A stretch of 64,000 nucleotides of DNA, from positions 992,001 through 1,056,000 of the forward strand of contig NZ_CP034593.1 in NCBI RefSeq assembly GCF_003971195.1, read 5' to 3'. Positions within the stretch are counted from its first letter, which is position 1. Each line of letters begins with the position of its first letter. The stretch is from Flaviflexus ciconiae. Lineage in GTDB: Bacteria; Actinomycetota; Actinomycetes; Actinomycetales; Actinomycetaceae. The position numbers and the translations under genes are program-made. Shown here in pieces: positions 8,634 to 18,032 of this stretch. Below the pieces are notes generated by a model. That model was not told where the DNA came from and searched no databases. It saw only the letters and a program-made list of their open reading frames with translations.

Positions 8634-9356
8634 CTAGATGTGGGAGAGGGATTTGATGCGGTGCTCGAGATGCCATTGGGCGTGCGCGGAGGCCAGGCTC
8701 TTCGTTTCGTGACGGGTGCCTTCCGTCTGTTCGTCGGCGCCGTCCCAGTCCCCCGCCAGTAGCGAATCCAGCAGGCCTATCGCGGCCCGCGAGGGTGCGG
8801 CAGATCCCGGGGGTCGGCACGCCATGCACACGGTGCCGCCCGCGGGAATCGAGAAAGCGTCGTGCGGGCCGTCGGCGCCGCAGGAGGCGCAGTCGCGGGT
8901 TGAGAGCTCGAAGCCGGCGATCGCCATGGCCCGGAGCAAATAGGCGGCAACAATAAGTTCGGGGCGGTGCTCGTTGTTGGCGAGCGAGTGGAGGGCGCCG
9001 TGGAGCAGGCGGTACTGGGCGGTGTCGGGAATACCCTCTTCGAGGACAAGCTTGTCAGCCGTTTCCAGGAGGACGGCACCGCAGGTGTACCGGTCGAAGT
9101 CCCAGGCTATTTCCGCACCGTAAGCGTGGATCGATTCGACCTGGGTTACAACATCGAGGGTTCGACCACGATAGAACAGAATGTCGGCGTGCGAGAACGG
9201 CTCCATTTTCGCGCCGAAGCGCGACTTGGTGCGGCGGACACCCTTGGCGACCGCCCGCACCTTGCCGTGGTTCTTCGTGAGCAGGGTGATGATCCTGTCG
9301 TGCTCTCCCAGCTTGTGGGTACGCACGACAATCCCTTCGTCACGGTAGGTCTTCAC
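8634..9356 (-). CDS. recO: DNA repair protein RecO
   Basis: RecFOR-pathway mediator that loads RecA onto SSB-coated DNA and anneals strands. It is 240 aa. The N-terminal OB-fold begins [18 protein letters not shown] and continues [19 protein letters not shown]. The C-terminal zinc site shows CASCG and CMAC. A GTG start is used; TAAGAT ends 6 nt upstream, so recO probably begins a recO-uppS(-hisD) transcript with a leaderless mRNA. leuA lies 89 bp upstream on the same strand. Confidence 0.96.
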   Translation of the reverse strand: MKTYRDEGIVVRTHKLGEHDRIITLLTKNHGKVRAVAKGVRRTKSRFGAKMEPFSHADILFYRGRTLDVVTQVESIHAYGAEIAWDFDRYTCGAVLLETADKLVLEEGIPDTAQYRLLHGALHSLANNEHRPELIVAAYLLRAMAIAGFELSTRDCASCGADGPHDAFSIPAGGTVCMACRPPGSAAPSRAAIGLLDSLLAGDWDGADEQTEGTRHETKSLASAHAQWHLEHRIKSLSHI

Positions 9357-9362
9357 CAGATC

Positions 9363-9368
9363 ATCTTA
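9363..9368 (-). promoter_or_regulatory. Putative -10 element of recO
   Basis: TAAGAT on the minus strand, 6 nt before the GTG of recO. Confidence 0.45.
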
Positions 9369-9445
9369 TTCCAGGCCCCCCGCAGACGCACGAAGCGCCT
9401 GCCAGCGGCGGGTTCAACGACGTCTGAAAGACCGGCTTGGATTCG

Positions 9446-11188
9446 TTAGCGGCGGGTGCGGTTCAGGGCCGAGATGATCGACTTAAAGGACGCGGTCATG
9501 GTCGACGGGTCGATACCAACGCCCCAGAGAACCTGGTCATCGATTTCGGCCTCGACATAGGCCGCGGCCGTTGCGTCCCGGCCCTCCGACAGCGCGTGTT
9601 CCGCATAGTCGAGGACGTGGATGCGGTGGCCGAGCTGCTCAATTGCGGCAACGAATGCGTCGATCGGGCCGTTACCGGAGGTGGTGATCTCCCGGTCTTC
9701 ACCGGACACGGAGATCGTGACGGTCAGGTGCGAGCGAGCGTCCTCATCGGTTGTCATGCTGGTGCCCCTAAGCGCGTACATGCCCCAGGGTTCCAGGCCG
9801 TCGACCTCGGAGGCCGGCAGGTATTCGTCGGCAAAAATGTGCCAGAGCTCGTCTGCCGTGACCTCGCCACCCGATGCATCGGTGTGGTTTTTGACGATCT
9901 GGGACAGTTCGATCTGTAGGCGACGGGGCAGGTCCAGGTTCTTCGTCGTCGACAGCAGGTAGGCGACGCCACCCTTGCCGGACTGGGAGTTGACGCGGAC
10001 AACGGCCTCGTAGGTGCGACCGAGATCGGCGGGGTCGATCGGCAGGTAGGGCAGATCCCACGTGTCGTCGCCCGTCTCTTCAATCTTCTTGCGGCGCGCT
10101 TCGAAGCCCTTCTTGATGGCGTCCTGGTGGGAGCCGGAGAAGGAGGTGTAGACGAGGTCGCCGACGTAGGGCATGCGTGCGGGAGTTTCCATCCGAGTGC
10201 AGTGCTCGACGATCTTCTGGACCTCGTCGATGTTTGAAAAGTCGATTTGAGGGTCGATGCCCTGCGTGTACAGGTTGAGGCCCACGGTGACGAGGTCAAC
10301 GTTGCCGGTGCGCTCGCCCTGCCCGAACAGGCAACCCTCGACACGGTCGGCTCCGGCCAGCATGGCCAGTTCCGAGGTGGCCACGCCGGTGCCGCGGTCG
10401 TTGTGGTTGTGGGCGGACAGGACCACGTGTTCGCGCCGCGACAGGTTCCTGCTCATCCACTCGATCTGGTCGGCGTATACGTTGGGGGTGGCACGCTCAA
10501 CGGTGGAGGGCAGGTTGAGGATGATCTCGCGATCATCGGCCGGCTGCCAGATGTCCATGACCGCTTCGCAGACCTCGAGGGCAAAGTCGAGTTCGGTGTC
10601 GACAAAGATCTCGGGGGAATACTGGTAGCCGACGATGACGTCGTCATCCATGACCTTTTCCAGGTAGTCCATAACGTCGCGGGTGCCGTCAATGGCGAGC
10701 TGCTTCGTGGCTTCCTTGTCATTGCGGAACACGACGTTGCGGAAGACGGGTGCGGTCGCGTTGTACAGGTGGACCGTGGCCCGCGGGAAGCCTTCGAGAG
10801 TATCAATGGTCCGGTGAATAAGGTCGGTGCGGGCCTGGGTAAGAACGGAGACGGTGACGTCTTCGGGAACCGCGTCATTGTCGACGAGGGAACGGACGAA
10901 GTCCAGGTCGGTTTGGGAGGCGGCCGGGAAACCAATCTCGATTTCCTTGTATCCCATCTTCACGAGCAGATCGAACATGGCTCGTTTGCGGGCGGGATCC
11001 ATGGGCTCAATGAGTGCCTGGTTGCCGTCCCTCAGGTCGGTCGAGAGCCAGCGGGGTGCCTTCGTGATGCGCTTGCCAGGCCACTGACGGTCCGGCAGGT
11101 CAACGGGGTTTGTGTCGAGGAAGGGCCGGTACTTGCCGAATGGCATGCCGGAGGTGCGTTGCTGATTATGTGGTCCGGAGGTTTTCAC
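9446..11188 (-). CDS. leuA: 2-Isopropylmalate synthase LeuA
   Basis: First committed step of leucine synthesis (acetyl-CoA plus 2-ketoisovalerate). It is 580 aa, the long actinobacterial type. The catalytic TIM barrel has STDLRDGNQALIEPMDP and the metal motif LSAHNHNDRGTG; GCLFGQGERTGNVDLV follows. The C-terminal ~130 residues (from VTISVSGEDREITTSGNGP) form the LeuA dimer domain that normally senses leucine for feedback inhibition. The GTG at 11188 has GAGCAGGAAAAG just upstream; a shorter ATG at 11146 (MPFGKYRPF) is possible. A 12-aa leucine leader peptide and a large hairpin precede it. Confidence 0.97.
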   Translation of the reverse strand: MKTSGPHNQQRTSGMPFGKYRPFLDTNPVDLPDRQWPGKRITKAPRWLSTDLRDGNQALIEPMDPARKRAMFDLLVKMGYKEIEIGFPAASQTDLDFVRSLVDNDAVPEDVTVSVLTQARTDLIHRTIDTLEGFPRATVHLYNATAPVFRNVVFRNDKEATKQLAIDGTRDVMDYLEKVMDDDVIVGYQYSPEIFVDTELDFALEVCEAVMDIWQPADDREIILNLPSTVERATPNVYADQIEWMSRNLSRREHVVLSAHNHNDRGTGVATSELAMLAGADRVEGCLFGQGERTGNVDLVTVGLNLYTQGIDPQIDFSNIDEVQKIVEHCTRMETPARMPYVGDLVYTSFSGSHQDAIKKGFEARRKKIEETGDDTWDLPYLPIDPADLGRTYEAVVRVNSQSGKGGVAYLLSTTKNLDLPRRLQIELSQIVKNHTDASGGEVTADELWHIFADEYLPASEVDGLEPWGMYALRGTSMTTDEDARSHLTVTISVSGEDREITTSGNGPIDAFVAAIEQLGHRIHVLDYAEHALSEGRDATAAAYVEAEIDDQVLWGVGIDPSTMTASFKSIISALNRTRR

Positions 11189-11232
11189 TGCTTTTCCTGC
11201 TCTGCTTGTCGAAGGACCGGCGCAAGCTAACT

Positions 11233-11270
11233 CCGCGGTGAGGGGCCGGTCTGATCAGGCCTCGCCGCGG
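11233..11270 (-). promoter_or_regulatory. leuA leader hairpin (candidate attenuator or anti-SD structure)
   Basis: CCGCGG arms at both ends with a further GAGG/CCTC-type inner stem form a very GC-rich hairpin that covers the last codons and stop of the leader peptide and ends about 45 nt before the leuA GTG. No clear T-run follows, so the mechanism could be attenuation without a canonical terminator or control of translation. Confidence 0.6.
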
Positions 11271-11293
11271 CAACTAAGCAGGAGGTTACGCAT
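11255..11293 (-). CDS. leuL: Leucine leader peptide upstream of leuA
   Basis: A 12-codon reading frame, M-R-N-L-L-L-S-C-R-G-E-A, ending in TGA. It has three consecutive leucine codons that are all different (CTC CTG CTT). It lies 66 bp upstream of leuA and its end enters a strong GC hairpin. Leucine-rich leader peptides before leuA are known in actinobacteria, where ribosome stalling on Leu codons couples leuA expression to Leu-tRNA supply. TACACT ends 6 nt before the ATG, so the peptide would be translated from a leaderless mRNA. It is seen by eye only; translation is inferred. Confidence 0.72.
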   Translation of the reverse strand: MRNLLLSCRGEA

Positions 11294-11299
11294 AGCGTT

Positions 11300-11305
11300 A
11301 GTGTA
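11300..11305 (-). promoter_or_regulatory. Putative -10 element of the leuL-leuA transcript
   Basis: TACACT on the minus strand, 6 nt before the leader-peptide ATG. It places the transcription start at or next to that ATG. Confidence 0.5.
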
Positions 11306-11381
11306 CGCCGATCCGCACGGAGTTAAGCAAGCAGGCGCGTCGCGTCCCGCTTGCCGTACTCTCATGCCGTTCAAGACAAAC

Positions 11382-12086
11382 CTAGTTGGCGTCGTCGTAT
11401 TCGGACGGGTTGTCCAGCTTGTGGAGATCGTCGGTTGTCACCAGTCGGGTGGCAACCGAGTGCTCGACGAGGCGGGCCCTGCGGTTCACGGCAAGCTTGC
11501 CGGGACCGCCGTGGAGTCCGCGGATGCCGTAGCGGGTGAGGCGTTCACAAATGTGGTCCAGCTTGCGGTTGAACCGCGTGATTGGCCATCCCAATCGGTC
11601 GGCGGCCTGCTGGGAGGACGGGATCGACGAGGTCGTGCCCCGGCCCGTGAGGACGGGCTCGGCAAGGGCAAGGATAAGAAGAATCTGGGACGGGGTGAGT
11701 TCGACGGGACCGATTGTCGTCTCCCCCGCGTCGTCCGTGTCGGCCACGTGGGAGGGCAGGTAGGCGGGCTCGTCGTTAAAGATCGTCATCTCGTACGTCG
11801 TCGGGCCCGCCGTGAACAGCAGAACGGTCTGGGGATAGACGAGAGGGAGCTTGGCGCCGGGTGCCAGGTAGGCCTGGGTTGCACCATCGTTATCGGCAAG
11901 AGTCGCGGACAGCCGGGAGCCAACGTTTTCGATCCAGTACATGCCGTCAACGAAGCTGATTGTCAGGAACCGGCGGTGCAGGTACTGGTTGTCATCGAGC
12001 TCGAGAGGTCCCTCGCGTCCGATGAGGAACGGCTCTTCCTTGTCGACTGTGTACCACTCGCCGACAAATTCGATTGATACGGTCAT
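11382..12086 (-). CDS. FHA-domain protein with C-terminal winged-helix-like region
   Basis: 234 aa. Residues ~15-110 look like a forkhead-associated domain (FLIGREGPLELDDNQYLHRR, then FVDGMYWIENVGSR), which binds phosphothreonine peptides; the usual S-x-x-H is LHRR here. Residues ~130-225 (LTPSQILLILALAEPVL, AADRLGWPITRFNRKLDHIC, RRARLVEHSVATRLV) match my memory of the HTH-like tail of actinobacterial FHA proteins. It lies 3 bp downstream of the PP2C phosphatase gene on the same strand, so the pair probably reads and erases Ser/Thr phosphorylation. No kinase is in the window. Fairly sure of FHA, less sure of DNA binding. Confidence 0.85.
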   Translation of the reverse strand: MTVSIEFVGEWYTVDKEEPFLIGREGPLELDDNQYLHRRFLTISFVDGMYWIENVGSRLSATLADNDGATQAYLAPGAKLPLVYPQTVLLFTAGPTTYEMTIFNDEPAYLPSHVADTDDAGETTIGPVELTPSQILLILALAEPVLTGRGTTSSIPSSQQAADRLGWPITRFNRKLDHICERLTRYGIRGLHGGPGKLAVNRRARLVEHSVATRLVTTDDLHKLDNPSEYDDAN

Positions 12087-12089
12087 TGC

Positions 12090-12899
12090 CTAATCCTTCC
12101 CTCGTGTGGGGTCCATGCTAGCCGGAATGGCGCGTGCAACAACAACGGTCGCGTTATCGTGTCCTCCCATTTCTAGCGCAGCATCCACGAGAGCAGTCGC
12201 TATCTCGCTCGGGTCTTTATCGGCGTTTTCGCTGATAATCCAGGCAATATCCTCATCGTCGAGTTCGTCGGAGATCCCGTCGGAGCAGGCAATGAGGAGT
12301 TGTCCCCTTGCTTCGACGAGACGGAAGTCCGGCTGCGACGATACTGCGGTACCAATCGCGCGGGTCACGATGGACCGGCGGGGATCGATCCGCGCCTGGG
12401 CCTCGGTCAGCATTCCCGTTTCCATGAGCTCCTGGACAAGCGAATGATCGCAGGTGAGCTGTTGGAGAGAACCGTCCTCGAACGTGTACAGCCGCGAGTC
12501 TCCCACGTGGAAGATCAGCCAGCAGTCGCGGGCAGTTCCCCTGCCGAGAACGGCACCGACAACGGTGGTGCCGGATTCGCCGCCGTTCTTTTTCGCTCGC
12601 ACCTTTGCGAGCTTCGTATCGGCCTTGGTGATGGCTACCTTGATTGCGGAGCGGGCTTCGGCGGTGGTGCCACCAAACGTGCAGTCTTCGAGGGCCGCAA
12701 TCATAGTTTCAGCGGCGTAGTCACCTCGGTCGAGCCCTCCCATGCCGTCGGCAACGGCAATGACCGGGGCGGCGTCGAGGTAGCGGTCCTCCTGCTTGGT
12801 GCGCACGTGACCGACGGCGGTCGCATGCCCCGTCTCGATCGTCATGTTCTCCGCGTGCCACGCGGGACGCTTCTCTTTAACCTTGCTCATCATGTTCAT
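12090..12899 (-). CDS. PP2C-family Ser/Thr protein phosphatase
   Basis: 269 aa metal-dependent phosphatase. The PP2C motifs run in order: HVRTKQEDRY (first metal Asp), IAVADGMGG, SGTTVVGAVL, FHVGDSRLY, CDHSLVQEL, ACSDGISDELDDEDI and HDNATVVV. No transmembrane segment is seen, so it is cytoplasmic. It is followed after 3 bp by the FHA gene, a typical signalling pair. Three in-frame ATGs lie within the first four codons, so the start is uncertain by a few residues. Confidence 0.95.
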   Translation of the reverse strand: MNMMSKVKEKRPAWHAENMTIETGHATAVGHVRTKQEDRYLDAAPVIAVADGMGGLDRGDYAAETMIAALEDCTFGGTTAEARSAIKVAITKADTKLAKVRAKKNGGESGTTVVGAVLGRGTARDCWLIFHVGDSRLYTFEDGSLQQLTCDHSLVQELMETGMLTEAQARIDPRRSIVTRAIGTAVSSQPDFRLVEARGQLLIACSDGISDELDDEDIAWIISENADKDPSEIATALVDAALEMGGHDNATVVVARAIPASMDPTRGKD

Positions 12900-12927
12900 A
12901 AGTTCTTCTGGCCTCAGCCCTGATTGA

Positions 12928-14439
12928 TTATGTCAGAGCCGTCAAGAGGGACGGGTAGACGTTCCAGTAGGCAAGCGCCGCAAGCAGGGTGGCGAGACCG
13001 ATGATGGCGGTGACGGTGACGGCATGGGCAATGCCCTTGAGCGGTCTGGCCCGCCACCAGGCATACAGTAGCCGGATCACCATCCCCGCCGCCAGTATCG
13101 CAACGCTCTGGCTCAGGAGCCAGCCCCCGCGAACTATGAACGCGTCTGTTTGGTACGACAGGGCGAGCTCCGCGACTTGCAGGATGTACCAAATAAACAC
13201 CGCCCAGGCGGCAACCACCGTGAGCCCGGCCGTCACGAGCGGCCACCCGATTCCCTTGAGGGCGAGCAGCGGCTTCTTCTTGATTCTGATCTGGCCGATA
13301 AGACCGCCAAGGAAGCCAATAACGGTGAGTGCGAGACCGGCGATAAGGATGACGATCGCGGCGGTGCCGGATGCGTACCAGCGGGGCGAGCCCGGCTTTT
13401 CTGCCGTAAAGTTTTGCACCGGCTGATCCCCGGCAATCTGCGGGTAGGCGTTCGCCGTGGCCGGCAATCCGTTGATCCACCGGGACAGGTCCCGTCCAGC
13501 ATCGGTCGACAGGACAAGGTCCCCCTCATCGTTTGTTATCCGCAGCCCGTGGTCGGCGTCCTCGTAGTAGCGGAGCGTATAGTTCGTGTTTCCGTTTTCC
13601 GCAAGGTCGGAAATGATGAGGTCTGCGCCCTGAATGACGGGCATGGAAAAGTCGCCGGTGCCGTACATGATGAGGACGGGCTGGTGGATCTGCTGCTGGT
13701 AGGGGCTCACGTCGAAGTCGATGTAGTCGAAGCCACCCGGTAGTTCCCCACCGATGAGGCGGGGAATGGCCTGGAGGATCTGCTCGGGAACGCCGAGCTT
13801 CCGCAGGTACGTGTCCGCGGCGAGCGCACCCTGCTGCCTAATGGGAAGCACGGGCCCCGACACGAGAATGACGAAACCAACGTTCGGTTCGTTCGCGGCA
13901 ACGATGGGAGCGATGAATGCGCCCTCGGATTCGCCGTACACGCCCACCGAGAACGCGTCGATGCCGGGTTGCTCGATGAACCAGTCCCACTGGTTCTCGT
14001 ACGCATCCGCCAAATCCATGTAGTTCCTGGCCGTCACCGAATAGGAGTCGAGCGGCTTATCGCCCACGAGGGTGGCGATCCCCGCAGAGGCCAGCGTCGT
14101 GGCGTGCTGGCGGAACGCCGTATGCATATGGGTGCCGGTGCCGTGCATGAAGATAACCCCGGGGACGGGGTGGTCGACACCGACGGGTGTGCGAAGCGTT
14201 GCCTGGATTGTTTGACCGTCGTCGAGTTCGATGTCGACGATTATTTCTTCGACCTCGTAGGTGCGAGGCGGGGTTGTGATTGCGTTGGAGCCGATTGTCG
14301 TGTCGGCCGTGACGGGAACGATTTGGTTCAAATATGGGTCCGGGTTCCAGCCGGGACCCGCAATCGTCCCCCACATGCCGAGGATGAGAACGAGAATGAT
14401 GGTCCCCGTTGTCCTCGGATGCCGCACGTCCTTCTTCAT
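12928..14439 (-). CDS. Membrane-anchored alpha/beta hydrolase with C-terminal membrane segments
   Basis: 503 aa. An N-terminal hydrophobic segment (about 10-29) is followed by an alpha/beta-hydrolase domain: PGVIFMHGTGTH oxyanion region, nucleophile elbow VYGESEGAF, and EDADHGLRI carrying the catalytic His. The last ~150 residues hold four predicted membrane segments (TAAIVILIAGLALTVIGFLG, AGLTVVAAWAVFIWYI, SVAILAAGMVIRLLYAWW, TVTAIIGLATLLAALAYW). An exported esterase or thioesterase-like domain is likely; the substrate is unknown. Its ATG overlaps the era stop by 1 nt (TGATG), so it is coupled to the era run although not part of the conserved era neighbourhood. Confidence 0.85.
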   Translation of the reverse strand: MKKDVRHPRTTGTIILVLILGMWGTIAGPGWNPDPYLNQIVPVTADTTIGSNAITTPPRTYEVEEIIVDIELDDGQTIQATLRTPVGVDHPVPGVIFMHGTGTHMHTAFRQHATTLASAGIATLVGDKPLDSYSVTARNYMDLADAYENQWDWFIEQPGIDAFSVGVYGESEGAFIAPIVAANEPNVGFVILVSGPVLPIRQQGALAADTYLRKLGVPEQILQAIPRLIGGELPGGFDYIDFDVSPYQQQIHQPVLIMYGTGDFSMPVIQGADLIISDLAENGNTNYTLRYYEDADHGLRITNDEGDLVLSTDAGRDLSRWINGLPATANAYPQIAGDQPVQNFTAEKPGSPRWYASGTAAIVILIAGLALTVIGFLGGLIGQIRIKKKPLLALKGIGWPLVTAGLTVVAAWAVFIWYILQVAELALSYQTDAFIVRGGWLLSQSVAILAAGMVIRLLYAWWRARPLKGIAHAVTVTAIIGLATLLAALAYWNVYPSLLTALT

Positions 14440-15338
14440 CAGAACCCGAGTCTACGCAAGAGCTTCGGGTCCCTCTGCCACTCCTTGGCTACGCGTACGT
14501 GAATGTCGAGATACACCCGGCACGCCAACAGCTTCTCGATCTCCTCGCGGGCCGCCTTCCCAACCTCTTTGAGCCGGGCACCCTTCGCTCCGATCACGAT
14601 TCCCTTTTGGGAGCTGCGCTCCACGTACAGGTCGGCATGGATATCGATCAGCGGCGGGCGCTTGTCCCCCGGCTTCTGGGGCCGCTCGTTCATTTCCTCA
14701 ACGAGAACCGCAATGGAGTGCGGAAGCTCGTCCCGAACGCCTTCGAGAGCGGCTTCGCGAATAAGCTCGGCCACAACAATCCGCTCGGGCTCCTGAATCT
14801 CCTCACCCTCCGGGTAGAGGATCGGAGACTCCTCCATGAGTCCCACGAGCAGGTCCGCGAGGTATTCGACGTTATCGCCCGTCGTCGCGCTGACGGGAAC
14901 GATTTCCTGGAAGTCGGCAAACTCGGCCACCTCGGCCAGGTGCAAAGCGAGCTGCTCTTTGGGCACCAGGTCGGCCTTCGTGACAACCGCTATAACGGGG
15001 GTGCGGGACTTCTTGATCTCTTCGAGCAGGTAAGCATCGCCCGGTCCCAGCTTGTCGTTCGCGGGCAGGCACAGGGCTACCAGATCGACATCACCCAGGG
15101 TTTCGCGCACGAGATCGTTGAGCCGCTCGCCGAGCAGCGTGCGCGGCCGGTGCATGCCGGGGGTGTCGACGAGGATGACCTGGCCGCCTTCCCGGTTCAC
15201 GATTCCGCGGATGACGCGGCGGGTGGTTTGGGGCCGAGCCGAGGTGATCGCTACCTTTTCGCCGACAAGCGCGTTCGTCAGGGTGGACTTCCCTGCGTTG
15301 GGCCTACCAACGAGGCTTACGAAGCCTGCTCGTGTCAT
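14439..15338 (-). CDS. era: GTPase Era
   Basis: Ribosome-assembly GTPase that binds 16S rRNA near its 3' end. It is 299 aa. G-motifs: G1 GRPNAGKST, G3 DTPGMH, G4 TKAD. The C-terminal KH domain contains IVIGAKGARLKEVGKAAREE. The start overlaps the CorC-like gene by 4 nt and the stop overlaps the hydrolase gene by 1 nt. The ybeY-CorC-era order is conserved in actinobacteria. Confidence 0.97.
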   Translation of the reverse strand: MTRAGFVSLVGRPNAGKSTLTNALVGEKVAITSARPQTTRRVIRGIVNREGGQVILVDTPGMHRPRTLLGERLNDLVRETLGDVDLVALCLPANDKLGPGDAYLLEEIKKSRTPVIAVVTKADLVPKEQLALHLAEVAEFADFQEIVPVSATTGDNVEYLADLLVGLMEESPILYPEGEEIQEPERIVVAELIREAALEGVRDELPHSIAVLVEEMNERPQKPGDKRPPLIDIHADLYVERSSQKGIVIGAKGARLKEVGKAAREEIEKLLACRVYLDIHVRVAKEWQRDPKLLRRLGF

Positions 15339-16570
15339 GATTCCTCCACCCTGGCAATCACGGTCGCCAGCCTCTTTCGTCGTCCTTCAAACCGTTCGGC
15401 TTGAAGGTGCAGGCCTAGAATATCTGTCTTCGACCCGGAGATTGGAATCAGGCCCAGTCCCTTGGCTAGCAGGCCGCCCGCCGTATCAACGTCGTCGTCC
15501 TCAATCTCGAGGCCAAACAGTTCGCCAAGCTCGTCGATCGGGAGGCGCGCCGGCACCCGGTAGACGCCCTCTTCCAGCATTTCCACTTCGGGTGCCGCAT
15601 GGTCGTGCTCGTCAACCATTTCACCGACGAGCTCCTCGAGGAGGTCTTCGATGGTGACGAGGCCGGCGATACCGCCGTATTCGTCGACAACGAGTGCCAT
15701 GTGGAACGCATCCGCCTGCATGTCGTGCAGCACGTCGTCGACCGGCTTCATTTCGGGAACGAACACGGCTTCCCTCATGACATCCCCGACGGTGAGTTCA
15801 TCCGTGTCGAAACGGCGGTGCGTTCGTCGCATGATGTCTTTGACGTAGAGAACGCCAGCAACGTCGTCGACGGTGTCTTCGATAACGGGGATACGGGAGT
15901 ATCCGGAGCGGACGAACAGGGACACGGCTTTCTCAAGCGTTGTATCTTTTTGAATGGTGATCATGTCGGTGCGGGGCACCATGACCTCGCGGACCATCGT
16001 GTCTCTCATGTCAATCACCGACTGGAGGAGAATGCGTTCGTCGTCTTCGAGTTCGTCCGACTCGCTCATTCTTTCCATCATGACCGACAGGTCATCATCA
16101 CCATTCTCGTCCTCGTCCTTCTTCACGAAGGGCCGGAACGCCCACGTGGCCCACAGCAGCGGCGCCGAGAAGAAGCTGAGGGTGCGCACCGGGTGAGCAT
16201 TGCCAAGCCTGCGGGGCGAGAACAGCCCCATGAGGGCAGCAACCAGCAGTGCCACAACGACAACGGCGAGAACAACCTGCCACCAGGCGCCCAGGAAGTC
16301 CGCCGCCAGCAGTGCGAGGACGGCACCCGCCACGATGTCTGAGATTGCCCGCAGGGAGTTCAAAGCCGCACGTGCGGCCGACCTCGAGTCGACGATTGCG
16401 GCAACCCGGGCTCCCCCGCGCTTGCCGGATGCCATGGCGTCGGCAGCTTCGGTGCGCGTGATTCGTGACAGCGCGGCGTCGGCCGCGGATGCACAGACCT
16501 CGATGAGGAAAAGTATGAGGACGGTGACGATAAGAGGTCCGACAGGGACCTCGTCGATCATGGGGGTCAT
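15335..16570 (-). CDS. CNNM/CorC (HlyC) family transporter-like protein with CBS pair
   Basis: 411 aa. The N-terminal DUF21/CNNM membrane domain (about 1-130, with [20 protein letters not shown] and [20 protein letters not shown]) is followed by two CBS motifs ([39 protein letters not shown]) and a C-terminal CorC_HlyC domain ([19 protein letters not shown]). Family members are linked to Mg/Co efflux or homeostasis; the older name is hemolysin C. It overlaps ybeY and era by 4 nt each, so it is tightly coupled to the ribosome-maturation run. Confidence 0.93.
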   Translation of the reverse strand: MTPMIDEVPVGPLIVTVLILFLIEVCASAADAALSRITRTEAADAMASGKRGGARVAAIVDSRSAARAALNSLRAISDIVAGAVLALLAADFLGAWWQVVLAVVVVALLVAALMGLFSPRRLGNAHPVRTLSFFSAPLLWATWAFRPFVKKDEDENGDDDLSVMMERMSESDELEDDERILLQSVIDMRDTMVREVMVPRTDMITIQKDTTLEKAVSLFVRSGYSRIPVIEDTVDDVAGVLYVKDIMRRTHRRFDTDELTVGDVMREAVFVPEMKPVDDVLHDMQADAFHMALVVDEYGGIAGLVTIEDLLEELVGEMVDEHDHAAPEVEMLEEGVYRVPARLPIDELGELFGLEIEDDDVDTAGGLLAKGLGLIPISGSKTDILGLHLQAERFEGRRKRLATVIARVEES

Positions 16571-17025
16571 TGACGTGTGGCGAGGAAGTTCAGTAGCAGC
16601 TTGCGTTGCAGGCCGAACATCTCCCTCTCCTCCTCGGGTGTTGCATGGTCGTATCCGAGTACGTGGAGGATCCCGTGCGTCACGAGAAGAAGCACCTCTT
16701 CAATGGTTGCGTGGCCGGCCACCTTCGCCTGCTCGGCAGCAACCGCGGGGCACACAACGACATCGCCGAGAAGCCCTTCGACGGGTTCGTGGCCCGCGGG
16801 GGCGGGACGGACCTCGTCCATGGGGAACGACAGCACGTCGGTCGGGCCTTCTTCGTCCATCCACTTCACGTGCAGATCGGACATGGTGGCCTCATCAACG
16901 AGCATGACGGTGAGGTCGGATGCTGGGTGGATCCTCATCTCGTCCAGCACGTACCGTGCCAGCCGGGAGATCTCCTCCCCATCGAGCACCGGCTCATAAC
17001 CGGACTCGTCCGCGTATTCGATCAA
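16567..17025 (-). CDS. ybeY: Endoribonuclease YbeY (rRNA maturation)
   Basis: 152-aa single-domain metalloprotein for 16S rRNA 3'-end maturation and ribosome quality control. The zinc motif is [13 protein letters not shown], which matches H-G-x-L-H-x-x-G-Y-D-H. The conserved DVLSFPMDE precedes it. It overlaps phoH upstream and the CorC gene downstream by 4 nt. Confidence 0.97.
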   Translation of the reverse strand: MIEYADESGYEPVLDGEEISRLARYVLDEMRIHPASDLTVMLVDEATMSDLHVKWMDEEGPTDVLSFPMDEVRPAPAGHEPVEGLLGDVVVCPAVAAEQAKVAGHATIEEVLLLVTHGILHVLGYDHATPEEEREMFGLQRKLLLNFLATRQ

Positions 17026-18005
17026 CGCCGCCTCCTGTTATTGTTCTGCTGGGGCGGGTTCTCCGCACCCCAGCGTTCGTAAGCATCAATGATTTCCCCA
17101 ACGAGCCGGTGGCGAACAACGTCGGCACTCGACAGGCGCGCAAAAGCCAGCCCGTCAATGTCGGTGAGGATATTGCGGACCACCTTGAGGCCGGAAACGG
17201 TTCCTCCCGGCAGGTCCACCTGCGTCACGTCGCCCGTGACAACAGCCTTGGATCCAAAGCCGAGCCGCGTGAGGAACATCTTCATCTGCTCCGGCGTCGT
17301 ATTCTGCGCCTCATCCAAAATAATGAACGCATCGTTGAGCGTGCGGCCACGCATGTAGGCAAGCGGGGCAACCTCGATAGTTCCCGCCGCCATGAGCTTC
17401 GGAATCGCTTCCGGGTCCAGCATGTCGTGCAACGCGTCGTAGAGGGGCCGCAGGTACGGGTCGATCTTGTCGTTGAGCGTGCCGGGCAAGAATCCCAGCG
17501 ACTCCCCCGCCTCCACCGCGGGCCTCGTCAGCACGATCCGGGACACCTGCCGGGTCTGCAAAGCAACCACGGCCTTCGCCATCGCCAGATACGTCTTGCC
17601 GGTACCGGCCGGACCGATACCGAACACGACCGTGTTCTCGTCGATCGCGTCAACGTATTCTTTCTGCCCAACGGTCTTCGGGCGGATCGTCTTGCCGCGG
17701 TTGGACAGAATGTCGGTCGTCAGCACATCCGTTGGCGTGGACAAGCCGTCCTTCGTGATGGTGACCGCCCGGTCGACTGCGTCGACCGTCAGGGGCGTTC
17801 CGCCGCGGACAACCTCGATGAGTTCGGAGATGAGCGAGGACGCGAGTTCAACGGGCCCTTCATCGCCCGTAATGGTGATCTCGCGTTCGCGTACATGAAT
17901 GAGTGCGGGAGCTAGCCCCCTTTCAAGGGCCCGAAGGACCTCGTCTCGGTGGCCAAGGAGATTGATCAGTGGAACATCGTCGGGTACGTTGAGAACTTTC
18001 GTCAC
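17022..18005 (-). CDS. phoH: PhoH-like ATPase
   Basis: 327 aa, P-loop ATPase of the PhoH family, normally adjacent to ybeY. Walker A is [13 protein letters not shown], Walker [10 protein letters not shown], followed by [18 protein letters not shown] and [11 protein letters not shown]. The N-terminal ~110 residues look KH-like. A role in RNA metabolism with YbeY is proposed for the family. The C-terminus is basic (NNRRRR). rsmE ends 27 bp upstream. Confidence 0.95.
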   Translation of the reverse strand: MTKVLNVPDDVPLINLLGHRDEVLRALERGLAPALIHVREREITITGDEGPVELASSLISELIEVVRGGTPLTVDAVDRAVTITKDGLSTPTDVLTTDILSNRGKTIRPKTVGQKEYVDAIDENTVVFGIGPAGTGKTYLAMAKAVVALQTRQVSRIVLTRPAVEAGESLGFLPGTLNDKIDPYLRPLYDALHDMLDPEAIPKLMAAGTIEVAPLAYMRGRTLNDAFIILDEAQNTTPEQMKMFLTRLGFGSKAVVTGDVTQVDLPGGTVSGLKVVRNILTDIDGLAFARLSSADVVRHRLVGEIIDAYERWGAENPPQQNNNRRRR

Positions 18006-18032
18006 GCTTTACCTTCCTGCCGTGCGATCATT

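Noticed and set aside
10247..11230. 327-codon plus-strand frame opposite leuA
   Set aside because: Val/Gly/Arg-rich antisense shadow of leuA, without motifs or a ribosome site.
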